Of a DNA stretch of 64,000 bases, positions 56,001 through 62,900 are shown piece by piece. Made by a program: the position numbers and the translations under genes. The stretch is from Lingula anatina. Lineage: Eukaryota > Brachiopoda > Lingulata > Lingulida > Lingulidae. Numbering within the stretch: the stretch's first letter is position 1; every line of letters begins with the position of its first letter. The stretch covers positions 310,001 through 374,000 of the forward strand of contig NW_019775414.1 in the NCBI RefSeq assembly GCF_001039355.2, in the 5' to 3' direction. The notes beneath the pieces were generated by a model. That model ran no database searches and was not told the origin of the DNA. It saw nothing but the letters and a program-made list of their open reading frames with translations.

Positions 56001-56892
56001 GGGATATGACCAGATATTGCCCAAGAATTACCTGTCTCTTGTAAAAAAACAGCACGGGAGTTCTGTCTAGCGAACTATCCAAAAAGGTGTAAAATACGCG
56101 CAGTATACTTACTTATTGCACAGTATGACGTCAAACGATATTGATGATATCAAATTAATGTATCTTTTTTATCTCGTCAGCGCAACTTGTTCACATAACA
56201 AAACAAAAAGTGTGAAAAGCTAGGCTGACAAAGAGAAGCGATCAAATTGATTGCAAGAAGCAAAGCAATAACTTTGTTGAAAAGTACATCAACTAAATTC
56301 GACTTGTAATAAAAATTTTACGTGTTCAAATTTGTTCATATTGATTTTTTTTTGTTGAAGTCTTCAATCGTACATCTCCAGATATCACCAGCAGACACCA
56401 CATATTTGTAGACTGGAAATTCCCATTATCGAACACACATATATCCACATATACATAAAATATACATAAAATATATACACAAGTATGCCACCCACAAACA
56501 CGCTCGTTCATGCCTCCTCACTCTAAACAAACACATACGCACGCACTCGATGCCACGTTCCTCACACACGCGGGTCGCTATATGCATCGCTTAAACGAAT
56601 GCACACACATACGAACGTTCAATAAGTCCCTCTCGTTAACACGCACATACGCACGCTTACGGCTTCCATGCCTCATGTACGCACACAAACCGTTCCTACA
56701 CATATTTCAGCGTAAAAAACAGCATATTATCAATTAACATCACGCCTCTTTAATCCAGGTGACAACGACAGTTTCCAAAAACCACTTACCTATTCGTATA
56801 AGCTCTGAAAGTCCTCCACAGCACTGAAACAATACACAGATAATCCCAAATACAGAATACCAAGAGGCAATACGTTCTCCTGTTGGAAGCAT
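3760..56892 (-). CDS. GRIK: Kainate-type ionotropic glutamate receptor subunit, 14 coding exons, 964 aa
   Basis: This is a glutamate-gated cation channel subunit of the plasma membrane, expected to assemble as a tetramer at synapses or on sensory cells. The coding exons, 5' to 3', are 56892-56790, 22362-22201, 16841-16587, 16010-15826, 15166-15113, 14756-14589, 13356-13204, 12693-12580, 12312-12211, 8271-8059, 7166-6606, 6028-5803, 5161-4896 and 4092-3760. They sum to 964 codons plus stop, with every junction in phase and all borders GT/AG. Family signatures seen: the [10 protein letters not shown]3 motif (residues 645-653), pore-loop LMQQG (614-618), S2 motif GSTMTFF (683-689), LMEST with the ligand-binding Glu733, [14 protein letters not shown] (758-770), and the GluK-like tail start SLCSEM. 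Length is close to vertebrate GluK1-3 (about 900-920 aa) with a longer tail. Assignment to GluK rather than AMPA or delta is confident; one-to-one orthology with GRIK1, 2 or 3 cannot be decided here. Confidence 0.96.
4093..4895 (-). other. GRIK: Intron 13 (803 bp)
   Basis: Phase 0, acceptor ACTCCTCAG at 4093. It contains the distal copy of a 144-bp tandem duplication (4607-4750) and an AT-rich remainder. Confidence 0.9.
4607..4906 (+). repeat. Tandem duplication spanning the exon 13 splice donor
   Basis: Two roughly 144-bp copies, 4607-4750 and 4763-4906, with a 156-bp period and shared GAGTTTTGGACACGCCAAG and CATCGCTAA blocks. The second copy ends inside exon 13 and contains its donor (AAG|GTATAT on the gene strand). 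The matching position in the first copy reads AGGATATAG, so the GT is gone. Confidence 0.92.
4896..5161 (-). CDS. GRIK: Receptor exon 13: S2 end and M4
   Basis: Residues 766-854. [18 protein letters not shown] follows the Gly split across the intron. KWWKNTGTC supplies Cys800, the second S2 disulfide partner. The M4 helix is [20 protein letters not shown] (about 820-839), then a positively charged juxtamembrane stretch [10 protein letters not shown]. The donor is AAG|GTATAT. The last eleven exonic bases and the donor lie within a tandem duplication that continues into the intron. Confidence 0.97.
5162..5802 (-). other. GRIK: Intron 12 (641 bp)
   Basis: Phase 1, acceptor TTTAAACAG. A TTTC-rich tract lies near 5350-5372; nothing coding. 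Confidence 0.9.
5803..6028 (-). CDS. GRIK: Receptor exon 12: ligand-binding half S2
   Basis: Residues 691-765 plus the first base of Gly766, donor [27 protein letters not shown] matches 'kSKIst...MW.FM'. LMESTMLEY holds the agonist-carboxamine contact Glu733. [20 protein letters not shown] includes Cys745, one partner of the conserved S2 disulfide. Confidence 0.97.
6029..6605 (-). other. GRIK: Intron 11 (577 bp)
   Basis: Phase 0; includes a poly-A run on the plus strand near 6231-6249. The acceptor (CACATAG) has a weak pyrimidine tract. Confidence 0.9.
6606..7166 (-). CDS. GRIK: Receptor exon 11: S1 end, M1, pore loop, M3, S2 start
   Basis: 187 codons (residues 504-690), donor [29 protein letters not shown] carries ligand residues Thr513 and Arg518, but Ala511 replaces the usual Pro. 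M1 is about 556-575 and the re-entrant pore loop is [14 protein letters not shown]. The Q/R-site residue, first Gln of MQQG, is Gln616 (codon CAA). M3 is about 630-653 with an intact SYTANLAAF gate. S2 begins [18 protein letters not shown] and reaches GGSTMTFF with Ser684/Thr685. This is the most conserved exon and fixes the family assignment. Confidence 0.98.
7167..8058 (-). other. GRIK: Intron 10 (892 bp)
   Basis: Phase 0, acceptor TTTTTCTAG. A purine/GT-rich tract near 7600-7630; nothing coding on the gene's strand. Confidence 0.9.
8059..8271 (-). CDS. GRIK: Receptor exon 10: ligand-binding half S1, first part
   Basis: Seventy-one codons (residues 433-503), donor GGC|GTAAGT, phase 0. It starts EKPYVQLKK, includes [14 protein letters not shown] (the 'GN.R+EGYC+DLL' motif that helps form the agonist pocket) and [12 protein letters not shown], and ends [13 protein letters not shown]. 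Of the non-NMDA classes it is closest in pattern to kainate receptors (ELID end). Confidence 0.97.
10194..10417 (+). mobile_element. Non-autonomous inverted-repeat element, copy 1 (intron 9)
   Basis: About 224 bp with imperfect terminal inverted repeats: one end has TTCCCAGAGATTTAGATCGA and the other, reverse-complemented, TTTCCATAGATTTTAGATCG. A second, inverted copy is at 17037-17265. There is no coding capacity, as for a MITE. The target-site duplication is not clear, so the superfamily is not assigned. Confidence 0.8.
10815..10844 (-). CDS. GRIK: Candidate 30-nt alternative micro-exon duplicating the linker
   Basis: Between a strong acceptor (CTGTTTTACAG) and a good donor (TTG|GTAGGT) lie ten codons, [10 protein letters not shown], phase 0 on both sides. 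They align without gaps to the last ten residues of exon 9 ([10 protein letters not shown]) and match the family consensus better than exon 9 does. Including it after exon 9 would keep the frame and insert a second linker before EKPYV. It could also be a cassette exon, a relic of an exon duplication, or part of an alternative transcript. Expression cannot be judged from sequence. Confidence 0.6.
12211..12312 (-). CDS. GRIK: Receptor exon 9: end of amino-terminal domain and linker
   Basis: Thirty-four codons (residues 399-432), donor [23 protein letters not shown] is the diagnostic '(I/V)G.W....GLN+T' block. The exon ends [10 protein letters not shown], corresponding to the family linker 'NRSLIVTTIL' just before the ligand-binding domain. 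Splicing directly to exon 10 gives [16 protein letters not shown], the expected junction. Confidence 0.94.
12313..12579 (-). other. GRIK: Intron 8 (267 bp)
   Basis: Phase 0. A short intron, acceptor ...CCTTTCCAG. Confidence 0.9.
12580..12693 (-). CDS. GRIK: Receptor exon 8: amino-terminal domain, GLTG motif
   Basis: Thirty-eight codons (residues 361-398), donor [27 protein letters not shown] is the near-universal 'EGLTG.I.F....GLR' motif of non-NMDA receptors, followed by [18 protein letters not shown]. The next in-frame intronic codons run into a stop, so this donor is the only workable one. Confidence 0.96.
12694..13203 (-). other. GRIK: Intron 7 (510 bp)
   Basis: Phase 0, acceptor TCATTCAG. 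No further feature recognised. Confidence 0.9.
13204..13356 (-). CDS. GRIK: Receptor exon 7: amino-terminal domain, YDA helix
   Basis: Fifty-one codons (residues 310-360), donor [29 protein letters not shown] matches the conserved '.dAAL.YDAV' helix. [20 protein letters not shown] matches the '..C...k.W..G..f...i' segment, including the conserved cysteine. Confidence 0.95.
13357..14588 (-). other. GRIK: Intron 6 (1.2 kb)
   Basis: Phase 0, acceptor TTTCTTCAG. It contains a 388-bp inverted-repeat element (13389-13776) directly next to the exon 7 acceptor. Confidence 0.9.
13389..13776 (+). mobile_element. Inverted-repeat element with CTTTAAAGATGCATAC ends, copy 1
   Basis: 388 bp in intron 6. 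The left end CTTTAAAGATACATACGAA matches the reverse complement of the right end, CTTAAAGATGCATACAAAGT. A related copy lies reverse-complemented at 49576-49937. No ORF; MITE-like. Confidence 0.82.
14589..14756 (-). CDS. GRIK: Receptor exon 6: amino-terminal domain with four N-glycosylation sequons
   Basis: Fifty-six codons (residues 254-309), acceptor CTTTAAG, donor AAG|GTTAGT, phase 0. It covers the loop and helix that follow the LDL-like strand and includes [14 protein letters not shown], corresponding to the 'vs.+++kW...' helix. Four N-x-S/T sequons occur within 35 residues (Asn269, 280, 298, 303), an unusually dense cluster for an extracellular surface. Confidence 0.93.
14757..15112 (-). 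other. GRIK: Intron 5 (356 bp)
   Basis: Phase 0; acceptor side reads TTTCTTTAAG. Nothing else seen. Confidence 0.9.
15113..15166 (-). CDS. GRIK: Receptor exon 5: 54-nt amino-terminal domain exon
   Basis: Eighteen codons (residues 236-253) read [18 protein letters not shown], the equivalent of the 'A...GM+...Y+++FT' helix-strand of kainate receptors. The acceptor is TTTTCAG and the donor CCG|GTAAGT, phase 0 on both sides. Too short for ORF callers, but its frame, borders and position between exons 4 and 6 all agree. Confidence 0.93.
15167..15825 (-). other. GRIK: Intron 4 (659 bp)
   Basis: Phase 0. AT-rich; no coding or repeat structure recognised. Confidence 0.9.
15826..16010 (-). CDS. GRIK: Receptor exon 4: amino-terminal domain, lobe 2
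   Basis: Sixty-one codons after the split Arg (residues 174-235), donor TAC|GTAAGC. It encodes [17 protein letters not shown], matching the (L/I)xxLQ helix after the D-S-T-G-like turn of GluK receptors, then a [20 protein letters not shown] strand-helix unit equivalent to the 'iIfDcs...aaeILkq' block. The turn is one residue shorter than in vertebrate GluK1-3. Confidence 0.94.
16011..16586 (-). other. GRIK: Intron 3 (576 bp)
   Basis: Phase 1, acceptor TTATTGTTGCAG. It begins with the T-rich microsatellite; nothing else is recognised in it. Confidence 0.92.
16525..16578 (+). repeat. (AAAT)n/(AAAAT)n microsatellite abutting a splice donor
   Basis: TAAA tetramers followed by AAAAT pentamers on the plus strand. 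On the gene's strand this is a T-rich tract beginning within about ten bases of the exon 3 donor (GT at 16586-16585). Length changes here could influence donor recognition; that is inference. Confidence 0.95.
16587..16841 (-). CDS. GRIK: Receptor exon 3: amino-terminal domain, lobe 1 to lobe 2
   Basis: Eighty-four whole codons plus split ends (residues 89-174). The acceptor is TATTTCAG and the donor GAAA|GTAAGT. It encodes [20 protein letters not shown], a form of the canonical KKAC..L..GV.A+.GP block, then [13 protein letters not shown], and ends [12 protein letters not shown], the beta strand at the lobe junction. Only a few bases past the donor the intron becomes a (TTTA)n/(TTTTA)n microsatellite. 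Confidence 0.96.
16842..22200 (-). other. GRIK: Intron 2 (about 5.4 kb)
   Basis: Phase 1. It contains one copy of a roughly 230-bp inverted-repeat element (17037-17265, listed separately), a pyrimidine-rich tract near 17565-17605 and otherwise AT-rich sequence in which I see no exon. Confidence 0.9.
17037..17265 (-). mobile_element. Non-autonomous inverted-repeat element, copy 2 (intron 2)
   Basis: Full-length copy in opposite orientation to 10194-10417. The two share the internal blocks GGGGAGTCTCACTAGATTAC, CGGCTTAAGCGTCTGTCCCG and the C-run before AGGGAGTTAGGTCGATCTA. Differences are scattered substitutions, implying separate old insertions. Confidence 0.8.
22201..22362 (-). CDS. GRIK: Receptor exon 2: start of amino-terminal domain
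   Basis: It has 53 whole codons plus split codons at both ends (residues 35-89). The acceptor is TTTTCAG and the donor AAAAAAG|GTGAGT. It starts [20 protein letters not shown] and ends SFDASKK, completing to A-C-Y-Q with exon 3. The pattern GG(L/I)F, then an amphipathic helix, then a SF-A-KKAC block is that of lobe 1 of the periplasmic-binding-like amino-terminal domain of kainate receptors, which drives subunit assembly outside the cell. Confidence 0.95.
22592..22694 (+). repeat. CA microsatellite interrupted by a 48-bp GGCGGATCC-type fragment
   Basis: (CA)n runs from 22592 to 22628 and resumes at 22677-22694. The interruption starts GGGCGGATCCAGGAC and ends AAATCCGCTACTG, with short opposed GCGGAT/ATCCGC ends. 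It looks like a tiny transposon remnant inserted in the CA array. Confidence 0.85.
27458..30310 (+). repeat. 2.9-kb direct duplication, copy A
   Basis: Starts TTGGGAGAAATTCTAATCCC and ends AATTCCTGAAAACTA. Nearly every line is matched in copy B (30392-33273), with scattered single-base changes and a few short indels. No coding capacity is recognised; contained open frames recur in both copies only because the DNA is duplicated. Confidence 0.95.
29674..29842 (+). mobile_element. Fold-back element (AGCGCATTCAG ends), copy A
   Basis: 169 bp with about 40-bp imperfect inverted arms. The left arm is AGCGCATTCAGAACATCGGA...GATCCGCGGATCA; the right arm, reversed, is AGCGCATTCAGTACATCGGA...GCTCCGTGGATCA. 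It lies in duplication copy A, with its twin in copy B. Confidence 0.8.
30976..31157 (+). mobile_element. Fold-back element (GATCCGCGGATCAAATA arms), copy B
   Basis: The left arm GATCCGCGGATCAAATACGG and GGCCTACTTGAAAGCT are mirrored by a right arm that reads, reversed, GATCCGCGGACCAAATAAGG and GACCCACTTGAAAGCT. The outer ends GGCCGCATTA and GGCGCATTCA are related. The counterpart in copy A (about 28042-28201) lacks 18 bp of the right arm. Confidence 0.75.
32636..32804 (+). mobile_element. Fold-back element (AGCGCATTCAG ends), copy B
   Basis: The duplicated counterpart of 29674-29842, with one arm base changed (AGCGCATACAG). Confidence 0.8.
33938..33961 (+). other. Perfect 10-bp hairpin with 4-nt loop
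   Basis: ATATCGGTCT, loop ACGC, AGACCGATAT. A perfect stem in otherwise AT-rich intron DNA. No neighbouring feature explains it; it may be a remnant of an inverted-repeat element. Confidence 0.8.
34369..34602 (+). repeat. Diverged tandem duplication, period about 126 bp
   Basis: Copies begin at 34369 and 34495. Shared blocks are TTCATATGRCTTGACATCAT, AATATMARAAAGGTTAA and TTTTCATCGAACTCTC-like sequence. Indels and substitutions show it is old. Confidence 0.8.
35019..35165 (+). repeat. Cluster of TCCTACAGGA-type palindromic words
   Basis: At least seven variants of CCTACAGGA/CTATAGGACTC/CACAGGACTCC occur within 150 bp, some directly palindromic (GTCCTATAGGAC). Appears to be a decayed short-repeat array; no coding sense. 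Confidence 0.7.
36817..36863 (+). repeat. (AAAT/AAAC)n microsatellite
   Basis: Tandem ATAA and ACAA tetramers, with related AAATAAATA sequence about 50 bp to the left. Confidence 0.9.
40257..40541 (+). mobile_element. Large hairpin element, about 110-bp arms
   Basis: The left arm (40257-40366) and right arm (40432-40541) are imperfect inverted repeats sharing CCGCTGATTCCTGATGGTCT, GATGATCCGAGTACTTA and AATATGGC, around a loop of about 65 bp. Arm words such as GATCCGCCGACTAAATATGG resemble the fold-back elements at 29-32 kb, suggesting one family. Confidence 0.85.
46455..46607 (+). mobile_element. hAT-like non-autonomous element, GGCCGTAGCC ends
   Basis: About 150 bp, G/C-rich in an AT-rich intron, bounded by GGCCGTAGCC and its mirror GGCTACGGCC. 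TAAGACAG occurs directly outside both ends (46447-46454 and 46608-46615), as an 8-bp target duplication would. Outer CAGGG/CCCTG bases and the 8-bp repeat fit hAT; the interior holds poly-G/C runs only. Confidence 0.8.
49576..49937 (-). mobile_element. Inverted-repeat element with CTTTAAAGATGCATAC ends, copy 2
   Basis: 362 bp, opposite in orientation to 13389-13776 and recognisably homologous over the whole length (shared CATTCTATGCTGT, AAAGAGCTTTAGACTGCTCC in reverse complement, and CCGATGCTCGGTTCGTATGT). Immediately to the right lies a long CA microsatellite. Confidence 0.82.
49964..50007 (+). repeat. (AC)n microsatellite
   Basis: About 22 uninterrupted AC units, just right of the inverted-repeat element ending at 49937. 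Confidence 0.97.
55353..55380 (+). repeat. (GA)n microsatellite
   Basis: A run of GA dinucleotides with one AAAG interruption. Confidence 0.9.
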
Positions 56893-56920
56893 GACGATGT
56901 ATCCTTGTGTGTGATAATTC
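56790..56920 (-). CDS. GRIK: Receptor exon 1: short 5' UTR, start codon, signal peptide
   Basis: An acceptor (TTTTTCTTCAG, AG at 56922-56921) opens this exon. About 28 nt of UTR follow, then ATG at 56892-56890 with G at -3. The 34 codons contain a hydrophobic core [17 protein letters not shown], a typical signal peptide, and end in LIRI plus the first base of a Gly codon at donor G|GTAAGT. Joined to exon 2 this reads [12 protein letters not shown], the conserved start of the kainate amino-terminal domain. An in-frame ATG at 56934-56932 lies upstream of the acceptor and so would be intronic. The acceptor implies an additional upstream non-coding exon that I could not place. If that acceptor is unused, this is instead the true first exon with a longer leader. 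Confidence 0.9.
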
Positions 56921-59900
56921 CTGAAGAAAAACAAATTCGGCTAGCAGTAAAAAGTCCGAGGATGTATCACTGAGGCATTAGCGACGCACGCTTGTTTCAC
57001 GGACTCGCGTTTGGACTCTCCGACTTAACCGACTACCTGTACATCTCCAGCCTTACCCGCCGGTTCGCCAATGAAGTGCACAGCAAAACAAATCATGCAT
57101 CCCGGTGTACGTGTTTTCTAATCCAAAGTTGTTCAATCTGCTATCTATTTCTTGTCCTATGGGTTCTTACGGATAAAGCGACGCTCTGAAATATGGCGTT
57201 AATTACAGTAATAACTGCTCAGCGTCCGATGTTCGCGCACTCCGAAATCCATTGGCGTGATCTCGAAAAGACAAGAAATATTATCAAATTTCGTTTTCCT
57301 GTATGTAACTGCAAATCTTTTAGCTGGTGGCTGAAAGAGTGGAACAGGTATAAAATACGCTTCGATCTTTGGATTTTTATCGGACCCTTAGGTAGATTCA
57401 GCAAGTACTCAGTTCTCAATCTCTACCTACTTTCTCCCAAAGCGTGTAGTTTGTTATCCTTTGGAAAAAAGCTCATTCACATTCAACGTTCCGGGAGCAG
57501 TATCATATGGCAAAAAAAGACCCAGGCAGGAAGACACGTCAGACTTCGAAGATCCAGGTGAAATAAGACGGAACGCCCCCTAAATTTCTTACATCACTTG
57601 CACGTGCTTGTGTGCCCACCGCACATCGTTTAACCAATAGAATACAGGTGATCGAGCTCGATATCATATATACAATAAGCTTAGTGACGCTCGCAGTCTG
57701 TTAATCCCAGCCCATCCAGTGATAACTGATGAAAAAGTTGCTGGAAAAAAATCGACGCCTACATTATTTCAAATTCGATTCCCGAAATCAAGCGTACAGC
57801 ATTACTGCATCTTAAAAAAGAACTTTAATTGCCAGCACCCATTTCAAGCAAAAAATATACGTATGCTCAGTGATTATCGTTTGTCCTCGTAACTCCGGGA
57901 AGTGCACAGCGTAGCCTTCCATTATTGTCAGTGTATTTAAGTCGACTTCTGCTCTGTTTGTGTTTTCCTTGTACACCAGAGGCGATCGTATTGTTGTTAT
58001 TTCCACAAATTATATTCCAATCTGTGAAACCTTAATGAATTAGGCTATTGATTGGGGTTTAGGGCGAACTTTTCGAGTCGCAATCTTTCAGCTAAATAAC
58101 CCCGGATCGATTTTCTTTCTCCTTCCAGAACTACTACCCGGCTCATTATGGGCTCTCGAGACCGGAGCACATCTAAAATGCACGATCTCCCGGTTCACAA
58201 TTGAATTCCCAGGACAGTTGACCACGTAAATAACTGGCAACTGGTCTCCATAAAGTTTTAAAGAGGTCTATATTTTGACATGGCAAATTTTTTCATTGAT
58301 GACTGTTGATGCGTATCAATATGACTGTTACATATATCTTTAAGTACCCTATGAATTATTCATAAATTTTCTATCAAATGTTAATTCGGTTTTGCATACA
58401 TACATATGAATAACCTGTATGTGTGCCTTAATGGCAGCCATGGTCTTTCTGACTAATGAAATCACGACCCTTGTCACAGGTTGCATTTTTAAGCAAAGGA
58501 AAATAATTCTAATGACAATCCATTTTGCTCAAGATAATTAAATTAAAAGAGACTTGCAATAATGTATAAATCAGTTTAATCATTTTAATGAAAAGTTTGA
58601 AATAGATATAATTGCGATTGGTTGTTTTTACACGTCAAGGACGAATAGGAGATATGTACTTTTTTGCCAAAATCTTGAAAACGGTATCAGACACCATATA
58701 GCCAACGGTCACAAAATATGTTGGGAAAGAGGGAAATAAAGTAAAAAAAAAAGGTTAATGTTGCTGTAACTTCATTTCAAACTAATGTTATTATAACACA
58801 CAATAAGGAAAATAATTTCAACCAAACTGAAGATCTGTCGGGTTTTTAAATAAAACCCGTTGTTCTTAATGAGAATGAAGCAAATGTATACTTAACGACT
58901 CGTAAGATAATAGTGTAGCGGCCCGTTTTTTTTTAACTGGAAAGCAATTTACGGTTTCAGCAAGCTTAAGATTAAATGGTAAATTTACTCAGTATGCCTA
59001 TGTCTATTTAAAAATGTTCCCTTAAACACCTAGCAGTAAACGACATCGCAACCAATGCCACAAGAGCAGTTTTTAGTAAGATGCAAATGGAAGGCAGCTT
59101 AAAAATGAGACACTAGTAAAAAACGGAAACATGAGGTAGGAAGAAAGAGAGACAATTTAATACCCTTTTCTCAAGGTAAGTGAGATGTGTGAACGTTGAC
59201 ATGGAAAAACTAGTAAAATATGTTTTATTGCAAGTAATAGAAGGCAACAAGACAGAGATTGACAGAGTTTCAGAATCTCTGATGAAAGAAGACCAGGTCT
59301 TTAAATGCTATAAAAAGAGCCACTGTATCTGCAAATTATACCAGTCATTACTTATTTTAAGAAACAAAATACGGGTTACATAAAAAATATACAATGTAGA
59401 GCTCGCTTCAAGCAGTCGTAAATAAGATATGAGTCTTAACTAAACAGGAACTTATTCTCATGAATGTATTAGGATTAATAAATTGCACTTTGGCAAAGCC
59501 TCAACGTTTGAATTTCGACACATACATATTTACTCAACAACTGTCAATAACATATGAAGTGGAAGCGTATCCAAGTCGATATTAGGAAAATAAAATAAAA
59601 TTCACGTTATAGAAAGGATTATTTTTGCAATCATATTTCTAATCACACACAAGGTAAACGACGATGCAAGTACATAACTTTCAAGGGTCTAACCATGTTT
59701 TACGAACAAATTCGAAGAACGGTGCTGGATAAAGCTAATGCAAACATACGAATAACTGTTGAATGCATGTACAATTCTGACAGTTTTGTCAATACATCAT
59801 CCAATATAACGCCCTTGTTAAATCTCTAACACCCACTTATTAACCAGCATTCTATAATGTCACCTTAAAAAGTGCATGGATTATTAATCCGCGTTCTAAT

Positions 59901-62900
59901 GGTAATGTTGTACTATCTCATGATAAGACGAACAAGGCAGCAAAGCTGTCAAATGTACAGACAAAAAACAGGAAATAACTATGCACAAAATAGGCTACTG
60001 TCAATTCTGATGCAAAAGTACANGACGAAAAATTAATAATTACGACAAATAGAAGAGGACGCCTTTATTGAAATAAAATCTACTTGACGTCACACAGGGC
60101 TTTTTGACTTTGCAAGCAAGAATACGGCACATACACAAAAGTAAAAAGCTATGCATAATATTATTATTATTAAACGGAATTACCGAAAGCGAAATTACAT
60201 CAAGAATTTGCTAATATTTATAAAGAGAAAGAAGACATATGAACCCTTTATAAGCTTTGTATTGTCCATTTGATATTGGCAGTCAGGTCAATAGGCAACA
60301 CCGTATTAACTATCAATACAAACTCTAGCTGACAAACAATAAAGACGTGCTTAAAGAAACGTGTTAATTACTGAATGTGTTGGCAGTCAATGTACCTCCT
60401 TAATGAGATAGTTATGAAATGAATACCTTTCCAAGTCATTTCAGTATAACTCAACATAGGGACAGAGTCATGACAGTTCAAGGTCATAAAAGTTCAAGGT
60501 CAAGGATATCTAAGGTCATACAGGCATAGCGCCGAATAAACATGAGATCGCATTGGGGTACAAGTTCAAAGTAACAGGCTAATCATGGCAAAAGCATACG
60601 CTTTTGTGCCTTGAATATCCTATGGAAATACCACTCCATGGTTACACTAAGATCAAGGTGCCAGAAAATACTTTGGAATTTGTGACCTTAGAGAACTCTT
60701 CCCAGAAGAGAATATACGCAAACACAACAAAACAAAATCACAATACATTTTTTTTGGTGAACTGAAAACAATGATTAGTGACTATTTGTGCAAAATACGT
60801 TTTCTCATAAGTGATCCCAAAAATTCGCACTAATCGAGATGAACTGCATTCGATTATAGATAACACATTCATAGTGATAGCAAAGTCACACGACTACTTG
60901 CTTTCTCACACCAAGCAGGCAACTTTTTGTGTATTGCTTTTTTTCATGTTTAAATGTAAAAAGACTAGATAAAATTATATCCATCGGGGCCCATTCAACA
61001 TTATTTTGACTCGGTGTGTTCATAATGAAGTAATCGTGTTGCGCAGGTGACTGAACAAAACGAAAATATCAAATCCGCAAAGCTTTTAAACTGCTTCAGA
61101 CACACGCATTATGCTGGCTCAACAAAATCGCATCACCCATTTCAATGAAGACTAATGGATCTGTTGTTCAATTTGTAGGTGAGGGTGGGCTTAATTTCTC
61201 GTGCACGGGATGTTTGATGGGGAATCCCAGCACTTTTCAAAGCGTGTGGTTAACTTAAGATTCATTGTACATGCTCAGCCAATATTGATATTCTGCGATG
61301 ATGGTACAACAAAATATTCTGAGGTCAGTTTCGCCAAATACTTAAAGACCGGAAGTAAATTTCAACAATAAGTTCAAAAACGTTGATCTAGACCTACTTC
61401 ATTTCGGGATAAGTTTATTTATGTTAAAGCTGATTTTCTTTTAAGAGTTCTACTGTGAAGCGGCCCTGGCACTGTTCGTCATGGATGAGAACAAATCGTA
61501 TTACATGTATCATTATAACAAGTGGGAAAGAAAGATTGGAGGAGGAGGAGGGAAAAGGGTTGGTGAGGGTATGTTTAGCATGTAATGACAATAACCATTC
61601 AAAATGATTGATATAACCTGTATTCTAAATAAGAAGCACATTATAATTTCGATTTTTTTTTTGTCCTGACGTTTTTTAACCATATGATCTTTATATACAA
61701 AATCCCTAAACATAGATAAGTTTTTGTCATAGGTTGTCTGTTCGGTGCTCGTACATGTGTATTGCCTGTTGTACCCTTTTCATGCGACGCTTGTGCGAAG
61801 GCAAGCGGTGGGAGTCAGAAATCGTACGGATTTACGGTTTCCGTAGCCGCTACGATTTTGTCAAGCTAAAACTTTTGACAGAGGCCCGTAACCAGCAATT
61901 TCAAAAGTTTTTTTTCTGTAAAAGTGGATCTTTTACCACGAAACCTTAATGTACCTGGATAAAATTTTACCCAGAGGGAACCTTTTCCTTGCAAAAAGGG
62001 GGGTTGTTTTGAACTCCTCGAATCCCCTTGGCGAACCCCTGCCTTAGGCCATAGCATTATTCTAGAAGACAGTGCACAGTCCCCGCACAAGCGTTTTTCG
62101 CTGGACTTGCGGTAGTCGAGATAATGGCTCAACCTGTTGTTGGAATTTGAAGTTGTCCGTTTCTTTACTCTGACCACATGCTAAAAATCGAAGCGGTCTG
62201 TACCGACAACGCATCTATCTTCAAGGAACCCGCACGAAAGGCGTGCGGCAACTGCATTGAGAATGAGAGGGCTCCGCAAGATTACTTTTCAACCAATCAC
62301 CGATTTTTCCCCACGTGACCTCAAGATCATATCATAGAAATGGCACGGCACCCGAACGTAATGTAAACATACTACATGTAGTACTCGCCGTAGCCCGGGG
62401 TTGCTTACGATGTCAAAAAAAATCGTACGGAAAGCCGTATACGATTTCATCGTACAGCGCCCGCGGCAATAGACAAAATTTTCTGTGCATAAAAAGAGAC
62501 GATGATGAGACCCCTACATGGCGGCATCACAGTTTACGCTAACCTTACGAGTGCATCTAGTTTTGGTTTGGTTTAAGGGAAGTCCACTTGAAAGCCAAGA
62601 TGAAAAGTCGGTCTCTGCATCGGAATCAATTATGTGAAAGGTCCCGTCAATCAGCCCTAAAGTGCAATCGAAGACTTTGTCCATGCACGTACACAGAATA
62701 ACAAATGACATAACATTATATAAATACATAACATTATATAAATATTTAAATATTCTGTCATGTCATATTATGTTGCAACCCTACAAGTTACTTTCGCTCC
62801 GTTTGTTTTGTACCTTAAAATTTGGTCCAATTGGCGAAGTAGGTTTGTACTCGTAAATAACGCAATCCAAAATCAAATTAAAAGGTTGAAACTGCATTTG

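Larger units (their letters stand above)
22363..56789 (-). other. GRIK: Intron 1 (about 34.4 kb)
   Basis: It runs from donor G|GTAAGT at 56789 to acceptor TTTTCAG ending at 22363 and is phase 1. No convincing nested gene was found on either strand; open frames inside are short, AT-rich and lack recognisable domains. Listed separately are microsatellites, a near-identical 2.9-kb duplication, fold-back elements, a hAT-like insertion and diverged tandem repeats. Stretches with nothing I can name include most of 22.7-27.4, 36.9-40.2, 40.6-46.4, 46.7-49.5 and 50.0-56.7 kb. Long first introns of such genes often hold enhancers, but no specific element can be claimed from sequence alone. Confidence 0.9.

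Noticed and set aside
57050-57070. Possible donor of the missing 5' UTR exon (CGGCGG|GTAAGG)
   Set aside because: A donor motif alone is too common; there is no promoter or transcript support.
57193-57561. 122-codon plus-strand open frame in the 5' flank
   Set aside because: No recognisable domain or signal, and the composition is ordinary; compatible with chance.
62514-62729. Minus-strand frame containing GLIDGTFHI, reminiscent of transposase text
   Set aside because: Only a few residues match by eye; no further catalytic residues, no terminal repeats found.
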